Below are positions 1-4,770 of a stretch of 9,025 nucleotides of DNA, piece by piece. A program made the translations under genes and the position numbers. Position 1 is the first letter of the stretch; the number at the start of each line of letters is the position of its first letter. The notes beneath the pieces were generated by a model, which was not told the origin of the DNA, made no database searches, and saw only the letters and a list, made by a program, of their open reading frames with translations. Location: NCBI GenBank assembly GCA_031280115.1, contig JAITHF010000128.1, positions 1 to 9,025 of the forward strand, in the 5' to 3' direction. This stretch comes from Spirochaetaceae bacterium (GTDB lineage: Bacteria > Spirochaetota > Spirochaetia > Treponematales > Breznakiellaceae).

Positions 1-16
1 GCGGGGGCGCCCCCGC
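1..16. repeat. Perfect 16 bp GC palindrome at window edge
   Basis: GCGGGGGCGCCCCCGC equals its own reverse complement. It lies at the cut edge of the window, so it may be part of a longer hairpin. It could be an intergenic hairpin like the others in this window, or simply GC-rich coding sequence of an upstream gene. A weaker GCCCC/GGGGC stem follows at 51-66. Confidence 0.5.
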
Positions 17-106
17 GCGACGCGGGGGATGCCCTGCACGGCAAACAGAAGCCCCTGTCCGGGGGCGGCAATCTTTATCACCGAAGGAGTCTGTACCAAG
101 ATATGA
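2..106 (+). other. Possible 3' end of an upstream gene
   Basis: The frame beginning at base 2 is open from the window edge to a TGA at 104-106. That stop would overlap the ATG at 103 in the ATGA arrangement typical of coupled genes. The encoded tail ends in AIFITEGVCTKI, which I do not recognise. The frame beginning at base 1 is also open and runs in frame into the next gene, so the choice between the two cannot be made from this window. Open frames are expected by chance in such GC-rich DNA. Confidence 0.2.
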
Positions 107-921
107 AAAAACCGCAGGATTGGTTCCCCCGGTCCCGCGCCGCAGCGCTTCAAATGGCGCGGGTGTGGGAAAACATCATTATCCGCAAGGGGGCTGTCTG
201 GAATATCCGCAGCAGCCTCATTGTTGACCTCCATTCCTGCGTTTGCCGCGCCCAGGCTGCCTTTGACCGGGCCCTGTCCTCAGAGCGGACTCCAGAGGTA
301 ACCGCCGGGGTAAACAGCGCCTTTGCCGCGCTGGAAGCGTGTATGCAGGACCTCAAAGAGCGCTGTTTCGCCGCCCTCCCGCTTGGGGGCGAAGACTTCC
401 GGCCCCTGCTTTTACCCTCCCAAGAGGACGCTCCCCAGGGTCCCCTCTATACCTTGAGCCGGCCTTTGCTCCTTTTATATTATGAAGGGTACAACACAGT
501 AGCTGTTGACATTACCGGTATGCCCGGGGAAAACACGCCGCCTGATTGTTACGTGTCCCTGTTCCAAGGGATCATGCCCCGCAGCGGGGCGCCCCCTCAA
601 AATACCGCCGGTTCTGCGCCCTATCTCGCCAATCCCCCCTGTTCCGGCCAGGACCTCTTCAAGTGGCTTGATACCAAGCGGAAGCGGGAGCGGGCATGGT
701 TCCCCCTTGAAAATGCGTGCAAAACCGCGTACTTCTGCTCCCGCTATGTAAACGGGGACGGGCAGGCCGGCCAATGGGGGCCTATCGCGGCGATCGTCAT
801 TCCGGGATCAGATAATCCTTTCTGCCCAATACGAAACGCTGGCAGCGCCTTCCGCGCCGCCGCCGGCCCTGAGACAGAGCGCCGCCGCCCCTCAAGGAAA
901 GGCCCCCTGCGGGGGTTTTAG
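103..921 (+). CDS. Conserved hypothetical protein, spirochete-type
   Basis: 272 aa with no signal peptide or membrane segment, so probably cytoplasmic; function unknown. From memory, its N-terminus (DWFPRSRAAALQMARVW, residues 6-22) and the block YFCSRYVNGDGQ followed by AGQWGPIAAIVIP (210-234) resemble hypothetical proteins of termite-gut Treponema and other anaerobes, which usually end soon after the AIIP-like motif. Here 38 more residues (235-272) follow. They are rich in Arg, Ala and Pro and end in KGPLRGF, encoded by a C5-TGC-G5 hairpin, so the tail may be acquired intergenic sequence. An AAGGAG at 84-89 supports the ATG at 103, although the 13 nt spacing is long. The same frame stays open to the window edge, so a longer N-terminus is possible. 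It converges on uppP. Confidence 0.7.
   Translation: MKKPQDWFPRSRAAALQMARVWENIIIRKGAVWNIRSSLIVDLHSCVCRAQAAFDRALSSERTPEVTAGVNSAFAALEACMQDLKERCFAALPLGGEDFRPLLLPSQEDAPQGPLYTLSRPLLLLYYEGYNTVAVDITGMPGENTPPDCYVSLFQGIMPRSGAPPQNTAGSAPYLANPPCSGQDLFKWLDTKRKRERAWFPLENACKTAYFCSRYVNGDGQAGQWGPIAAIVIPGSDNPFCPIRNAGSAFRAAAGPETERRRPSRKGPLRGF
902..919 (+). terminator. Hairpin plus T-run at the stop codon
   Basis: CCCCC (903-907), loop TGC, GGGGG (911-915), then TTTT (916-919). The form resembles an intrinsic terminator, but the stem is only 5 bp. It overlaps the last codons and the TAG stop (919-921) of the preceding gene. The same C5-TGC-G5 core opens both repeat units at 8888-8974. Confidence 0.45.
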
Positions 922-928
922 AAGAGAA

Positions 929-952
929 TTTGGGGGAACCAGTTCCCCCAAA
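929..952. repeat. Near-perfect 24 bp hairpin
   Basis: TTTGGGGGAAC (929-939) and GTTCCCCCAAA (942-952) are perfect 11 bp arms separated by only CA. The hairpin lies between two convergent genes. It could end transcription in either direction, since each arm ends in a short A or T run, or it could be part of a mobile intergenic element. Confidence 0.7.
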
Positions 953-985
953 CCCCCGCTAAAGGCTTCATGCGCTGAGCCGCTA

Positions 986-1080
986 ACGCCTGCGAATTCC
1001 GCTGAGGCCCATCCTTCAGGGTTGTGACTAAAATTGCGAACCCGCTCACCGCAGGAAGCACCTGAAACCCCCTATGGGGG
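986..1080 (-). repeat. Dispersed intergenic repeat, single-unit copy
   Basis: Read on the minus strand, this begins with a 44 bp unit (1080-1037): CCCCC-ATA-GGGGG, then TTCAGGTGCTTCCTGCGGTG and GAGCGGGTTCG. A fixed flank follows, CAATTTTAGTCACAACCC then GAAGGATG, ending near CGCAGGCGT (986-994). The second unit and flank at 8932-9025 match over nearly the same length (95 versus 94 bp), in the opposite orientation. Homology is clear by eye. There is no open reading frame. The first unit abuts the uppP stop codon directly. Confidence 0.85.
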
Positions 1081-1082
1081 TT
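1065..1082 (-). terminator. Probable uppP terminator, provided by the repeat
   Basis: On the minus strand the AA of the uppP TAA stop starts a stem, AACCCCC (1082-1076), loop ATA, GGGGGTT (1072-1066), followed by one more T and then CAG. The 7 bp GC stem ends in TTT, so termination is plausible but the T-run is short. The stem is also the first element of the dispersed repeat. Confidence 0.5.
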
Positions 1083-1857
1083 AGTGCTGGTTGATCCAGA
1101 GGAAGGCGCCAAGAAGGGCCGTGTAGAGGGCGAAAGGCCATAAATCGTACTTTTGCACCAGCCTCAGCATGAACGTTACCGAGAGAAATCCGGTGAGCGC
1201 CGCAGTAACGGTCCCGGCTATGAGCGGCCCGGCCCGGACAGCGGAAAAGCCCCCGCCCAACCCCTCAGGCAGCTGTAATACCAGGGCGCCAAGAATAACC
1301 GGTACGGACATGAGAAAAGAAAACCGCGCCGCAAAACTCCGGTCAAGGTTCCGCATGAGCCCTGCTGAAAGAGCGGCCCCTGAACGGGAAATACCCGGAA
1401 TGAGCGCCGCAGCCTGAAACAGCCCCATGATAAGCGCGTCCAACAGGGTCATGGTATCTTCGTTCTTGGTCCGCCGCACCCGCTTCGCCAAGATGCCGGA
1501 AATAAAAAGCATGAGCGACGTCAGGGGAAAGGCGAAACGCAGGTACCCGCCGGACCCGAAAGCCGCCTCAATATGAGGCTTAAACAAAAGCGCCACCATA
1601 ACCGCCGGCACAGTGGCAAGGATGAGAAACCCTGTAAGGGGCTGTACCGGCCTTTGGGCGAGGCGCCAGATGTCCTTCCGCAGGGCGGCAAAAACCGCCG
1701 CCAGAGTCCCTGCGTGGAGCATCGTATCAAACAGGAGCATCGGTTCGGTTATGCGGAATAGCCGCTGGAGCAATACCAAATGGCCCGAACTGCTGACCGG
1801 CAGGAACTCGGTAATTCCTTGTACGGCCCCCAAAATAACCGCCTCAAATATATTCAT
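1081..1857 (-). CDS. uppP: Undecaprenyl-diphosphate phosphatase (UppP/BacA)
   Basis: This integral membrane enzyme removes a phosphate from undecaprenyl diphosphate. It recycles the lipid carrier for peptidoglycan and other envelope glycans, and confers bacitracin tolerance in many bacteria. The product is 258 aa; the family usually has about 260-275. Both family signatures are present: GAVQGITEFLPVSSSGH (residues 10-26; Glu17, Ser22-24, His26) and ALIPGISRSGA (151-161; Arg158). FDTMLHAGTLAAV (43-55) also fits the family. Several hydrophobic helices run through the chain. The start MNIFEAVILG is the usual UppP start, although only a weak CTGGGG lies upstream. The gene is transcribed away from the deacetylase gene, and its stop codon directly adjoins a repeat hairpin. 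Confidence 0.95.
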   Translation of the reverse strand: MNIFEAVILGAVQGITEFLPVSSSGHLVLLQRLFRITEPMLLFDTMLHAGTLAAVFAALRKDIWRLAQRPVQPLTGFLILATVPAVMVALLFKPHIEAAFGSGGYLRFAFPLTSLMLFISGILAKRVRRTKNEDTMTLLDALIMGLFQAAALIPGISRSGAALSAGLMRNLDRSFAARFSFLMSVPVILGALVLQLPEGLGGGFSAVRAGPLIAGTVTAALTGFLSVTFMLRLVQKYDLWPFALYTALLGAFLWINQH

Positions 1858-1898
1858 ACCCCAGATGGTAGATTAAAACCCCGGCCTGCACAAGCGCC

Positions 1899-1927
1899 TT
1901 GACCGAACACGGGGAAACGGGTATGCT
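1899..1927 (+). promoter_or_regulatory. Sigma70-like promoter of the deacetylase-tsaD operon
   Basis: TTGACC (1899-1904, 5 of 6 matches to the -35 consensus) and TATGCT (1922-1927, 4 of 6) are separated by exactly 17 bp. This is the best promoter in the 95 bp between the divergent genes. Transcription would start near 1934, leaving a leader of about 20 nt. A TTG at 1899 that could serve as an upstream start codon is the -35 box itself, which argues against that start. Confidence 0.6.
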
Positions 1928-1935
1928 ACTGGCTT

Positions 1936-1944
1936 GGAGAAAGG
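1936..1944 (+). promoter_or_regulatory. Ribosome binding site that decides the GTG start
   Basis: GGAGAAAGG lies 8 nt before GTG 1953. No comparable site precedes the in-frame TTG 1899 or ATG 1923, so GTG 1953 is preferred. Confidence 0.65.
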
Positions 1945-1952
1945 AAACCCTG

Positions 1953-2987
1953 GTGAACCATGAACACACAACCCGCCTTTTCTTAGGCGCCGGCCTCTGC
2001 GCCCTGTTTGCGCTGATGGTTCTTGCGGGCTTTCTTTTGATCGCGCCTCTTGAAAAAGAGGGGGAGTACCAGACGCCTGCGCCGCCGCCGCCCCCTGCCG
2101 CCGCGCTCCCCTCACCGTCCGCGCCGCCTCTTCCCCCTGCCGCGCTCCCCCTGCCGCCTGCGCCTTCTCCCCCTGCCGCCGCGCTCCCCCTGCCGTCCGC
2201 GCCGCCTCCCCCTGCGGAAGCGGCGCCTCCCCCTGCGGAAGCGGCGCCTCTTGCGCTTCCGCCTGCCGGTATGCTGCACGAGGCCGCCCGTCAAGACGCG
2301 CCGGGGAAAATCCTGATATTCGTGATAGACGACGCCGGCAATAATCTTACCGAGCTTGAGCCGTTCCTGCGCTTTCCCGGCCCCCTTACTATCGCGGTGC
2401 TGCCGGCGCTGGCGTATTCGGCTGAAGCGGCCCGCCGTATCCGCCAGGCCGGCAAGGAGGTTATCCTTCATCAGCCCATGGAGGCCCTGGGCGGCCAGCC
2501 ACCGGGGCCCGGCGCGGTGTACGCGGACATGAGCCCCGGCGAAATCCGCAGGGTGGTGGAAAAAAACCTCCTTGAAATCGGGCCTGCAGCGGGTATGAAC
2601 AACCATCAAGGCTCAAAAATAACCATGCTGCCCGGGGCTATGGAGGTTGTGCTGGGGCTGTGCAGCGAACAGGGCATCTATTTTCTTGATTCCCGTACAA
2701 CCGCGGACACCGCGGCGCCTGAGGCGGCCCGGCGTATGGGCATACCCATCGCGGAGCGGGACGTGTTTTTAGATAATATGCCGGAACGGGCCGCGATACT
2801 CAGGTCAGTGGACGCAGGGCTTGAAAAAGCCCGCCAAAAAGGGGCGGCGGTGATGATAGGCCACGCCTGGTCCCCTGCGCTGGCGGGAATCCTCACCGAG
2901 CTCTATCCGGCGCTTCTGGCTCAAGGATACGAGTTCTCAACTATAGGGCGAATACGGGAGGCGGAACGTGAAGGTTCTGGGCATTGA
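1953..2987 (+). CDS. Membrane-anchored divergent polysaccharide deacetylase (YibQ-like)
   Basis: 344 aa from the GTG start. Residues 9-31 form one membrane segment, which probably anchors the protein with the rest outside the cytoplasm. Residues 42-105 are a Pro/Ala-rich low-complexity stalk. From about 119 onward lies a divergent polysaccharide deacetylase domain (Polysacc_deac_2 type). Its motifs are FVIDDAG (123-129), LHQPMEAL (172-179), MNNHQGS (215-221), FLDSRTTA (244-251), VFLDN (271-275) and IGHAW (302-306). The Asp and His residues in these motifs correspond to the metal-site type of carbohydrate esterases. Substrate and activity are unproven for this family. It overlaps tsaD by 20 bp, so the two are probably translated together. 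The stalk is encoded by tandemly repeated DNA and probably varies in length between strains. Confidence 0.85.
   Translation: MNHEHTTRLFLGAGLCALFALMVLAGFLLIAPLEKEGEYQTPAPPPPPAAALPSPSAPPLPPAALPLPPAPSPPAAALPLPSAPPPPAEAAPPPAEAAPLALPPAGMLHEAARQDAPGKILIFVIDDAGNNLTELEPFLRFPGPLTIAVLPALAYSAEAARRIRQAGKEVILHQPMEALGGQPPGPGAVYADMSPGEIRRVVEKNLLEIGPAAGMNNHQGSKITMLPGAMEVVLGLCSEQGIYFLDSRTTADTAAPEAARRMGIPIAERDVFLDNMPERAAILRSVDAGLEKARQKGAAVMIGHAWSPALAGILTELYPALLAQGYEFSTIGRIREAEREGSGH
2080..2260 (+). repeat. Pro/Ala stalk repeats, including a perfect 21 bp tandem
   Basis: This low-complexity coding stretch contains two identical 21 bp units (2205-2225 and 2226-2246), starting CCTCCCCCTGCGG and encoding a PPPAEAA-type heptad. 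A longer, diverged pair is also visible: 2097-2129 closely matches 2175-2207 (GCCGCCGCGCTCCCC start). All repeats are in multiples of three, so expansion or loss keeps the frame. The pattern suggests slippage or unequal recombination. Confidence 0.85.
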
Positions 2988-4020
2988 AACATCCTGCGAC
3001 GAATGCGCGGCGGCGGTGGTGGAAGACGGAAGGAACGTACTGTCCAATGTGGTGGCCACCCAGATACCCTTTCATGCGGCATATAACGGGGTGGTGCCGG
3101 AGATAGCGAGCCGTATGCACACTGAGTGGATATACGGGGTGGTTGAGGAGGCTGTCCGGCAGGCCGGCCTTAAACCGGACAGGATTGACGGCGTGGGCGT
3201 AACTTCCCGCCCGGGCCTTCTCGGATCCCTTCTTGTGGGGCTTTCTTTCGCCAAAGCTTTCGCCTGGGCCCGGAACATCCCCTTTATCACGGCGGACCAC
3301 CTGCTGGCGCACCTCTACGCATCCCGCCTTGCGGATACGGCAGGCGCCGCCTGCCCGCCGCCGGCGTATCCTTTTCTGGGGCTTTTGGTTTCAGGGGGGC
3401 ATACGATGATGTGCCGCGCCGATGATTTTGACCGGATTACGGTGCTGGGAACCACTATTGACGACGCGGTGGGAGAGGCGTTTGACAAGGTGTCCTGTTA
3501 TTACGGCATGGGCTATCCCGGGGGCGCGGCCATAGACCGGCTGTCCCAGGAGGGCGATCCGGAGGCTTTCCGCTTTCCCCTGCCCAAGATAAAAGGGGGG
3601 CACCGGTACGATTTTTCGTATTCAGGGCTTAAAACCGCGGCAGTCAACCAGCTTGACCTTTTCCGCGTCCGGGGCAGGGGGGAACCAGATACAAAAGATG
3701 CAATCAAAGACATTGCCGCGTCTTTTCAAAAGGCCGCGGTGGATATTCTCCTGCGCAGCCTCTTCCGCGCCGTAGAGGACACGGGCCTTACCACGGTGGT
3801 AAGCGGCGGCGGGGCCGCGGCAAACTCCTATCTGCGCGGCAGGCTCGCGGCGGTTCCCGGCCTCCGCAGCATATTCCCGCCCCTTGGGTTCTGCGGGGAC
3901 AACGGCGCCATGATCGCCGGCATCAGTTATCACTACCTGCTGCGGGGCGACCGTTCCCCGCTCGCCGCCGGCGCCAGCCCTAACGCGGGCCGGCGCCGCG
4001 CCCCTTCCGGCGGGCTCTAG
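2968..4020 (+). CDS. tsaD: tRNA t6A37 threonylcarbamoyltransferase TsaD
   Basis: TsaD transfers threonylcarbamoyl from threonylcarbamoyl-AMP to A37 of tRNAs that read ANN codons, working with TsaB and TsaE in the cytoplasm. The product is 350 aa, slightly above the usual 335-345. Motifs seen: VLGIETSCDEC (3-13), metal-binding His111 and His115 in HLLAHLYA, SGGHT (142-146), GEAFDKV (169-175), FSYSGLKTA (216-224), SGGGAAANSYLR (279-290) and FCGDNGAMIA (308-317) with metal-ligand Asp311. The site is HLLAH where many orthologues have HxxGH, a mild change. The last 25 residues are a low-complexity Ala/Gly/Arg/Pro tail. The GTG start has GGGAGG 6 nt upstream (2956-2961) and lies inside the end of the deacetylase gene. 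tsaB and tsaE are not in this window. Confidence 0.96.
   Translation: MKVLGIETSCDECAAAVVEDGRNVLSNVVATQIPFHAAYNGVVPEIASRMHTEWIYGVVEEAVRQAGLKPDRIDGVGVTSRPGLLGSLLVGLSFAKAFAWARNIPFITADHLLAHLYASRLADTAGAACPPPAYPFLGLLVSGGHTMMCRADDFDRITVLGTTIDDAVGEAFDKVSCYYGMGYPGGAAIDRLSQEGDPEAFRFPLPKIKGGHRYDFSYSGLKTAAVNQLDLFRVRGRGEPDTKDAIKDIAASFQKAAVDILLRSLFRAVEDTGLTTVVSGGGAAANSYLRGRLAAVPGLRSIFPPLGFCGDNGAMIAGISYHYLLRGDRSPLAAGASPNAGRRRAPSGGL
4017..4020. other. CTAG shared by two convergent stop codons
   Basis: Reading right, TAG at 4018-4020 ends tsaD. Reading left, TAG at 4019-4017 ends the exported protein. The genes overlap by this 4 bp palindrome, leaving no space for an intrinsic terminator between them. Confidence 0.9.
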
Positions 4021-4730
4021 CGTTTAACCGACTTCAACGTGCCTGTAATCGTAAGGATTGGCTCTTCATAGGTCAGCTGGAGGATGCCGTCCCAGTTAAA
4101 CAGCGCGGTCAAGTCCCCGTAATCGTTCTGGATCGTGCCGGTTCGGGCAGGGGCTCCGGGGGCGACCTCCATGCCGCCTGAAACGCGGGAATCCCAGACC
4201 TTGTTCCAGTCAATATCCCGGGCCCCGCCGGTGGATGAAAAGGTTCGGGCAATAACCTGCGGGTTATGCCCCTCTATGTACCCGATAGTACGCATGAGAA
4301 AGGCCCCCCGGGGAAAGCCGATGCGCCCGCTCTTGTCCGTGCTTATCCGGTACGCGGTCCCCCGGTGGGCGTACATGACGGTTATGACCCCGTTCGATGA
4401 TTTTACTGCCTGAAGATTGTCTTCGATACAGGTTTCATAGGACGACACAGGATAGAGCAAAAGCCCCCGGAACCCGCTTGGAAAGGTGGCCTTCCCCATT
4501 ATGTCCGTCTGAATAGGGCTGAACAGCGCGGTTGACTTAAACTTCGAGGCGCCGGAGGCGCTGTCAAACGTATCCTTTTCCACTGCGATATACCGCAGGG
4601 GGGAACGGAAGGATAAATAGTTCCCCGAATCCGGCCCTGCGGTATTATACCGGTAACTAATAACCAGCTCCTGGGCGGCGGCGGGCAATGCTGCCAGCGC
4701 TATCACCGCCGCGGCGACACACCATTTCAT
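4017..4730 (-). CDS. Exported hypothetical protein
   Basis: 237 aa with a clear Sec signal peptide: MKWC, a hydrophobic Ala-rich core (5-18) and a probable cut after Ala19 (AAA before QEL). No lipobox Cys follows, so the mature protein should be periplasmic or secreted rather than a lipoprotein. It has one Cys (101) and no later membrane segment. The mature chain has alternating polar and hydrophobic stretches (YRYNT, YIAVEKDTF, YAHRGTAYRIS, ILQLTYEEPILTITGTL), which suggests a beta-rich fold. I do not recognise the family. An AGGAG sits 5 nt before the ATG on the minus strand. The gene lies 40 bp downstream of the chemotaxis receptor, so they may be co-transcribed. Its stop shares CTAG with that of tsaD. 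Confidence 0.8.
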   Translation of the reverse strand: MKWCVAAAVIALAALPAAAQELVISYRYNTAGPDSGNYLSFRSPLRYIAVEKDTFDSASGASKFKSTALFSPIQTDIMGKATFPSGFRGLLLYPVSSYETCIEDNLQAVKSSNGVITVMYAHRGTAYRISTDKSGRIGFPRGAFLMRTIGYIEGHNPQVIARTFSSTGGARDIDWNKVWDSRVSGGMEVAPGAPARTGTIQNDYGDLTALFNWDGILQLTYEEPILTITGTLKSVKR

Positions 4731-4770
4731 AGGCGCTCCTTATATATTTCATATATATACGTTGTTTTGT
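4731..4770 (-). promoter_or_regulatory. AT-rich gap, possible promoter of the exported protein
   Basis: Between the receptor stop and the exported protein ATG lies a run dominated by A and T (TATATATATGAAATATATAA on the minus strand), in strong contrast to the GC-rich surroundings. It could give -10 elements for an internal promoter, or merely an easily melted ribosome entry site (AGGAG adjoins it). No convincing -35 was found. Confidence 0.3.

Noticed and set aside
1899..1952. A TTG start at 1899 giving a longer deacetylase
   Set aside because: TTG 1899 is part of a good -35 box with a -10 exactly 17 bp on, while GTG 1953 has a ribosome site 8 nt upstream and gives a sensible N-terminal membrane anchor.
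2112..2609. A 165-codon Arg/Gly-rich open frame on the minus strand
   Set aside because: It is the reverse of the Pro/Ala stalk and part of the deacetylase domain. Repetitive GC-rich DNA is open in several frames without coding.
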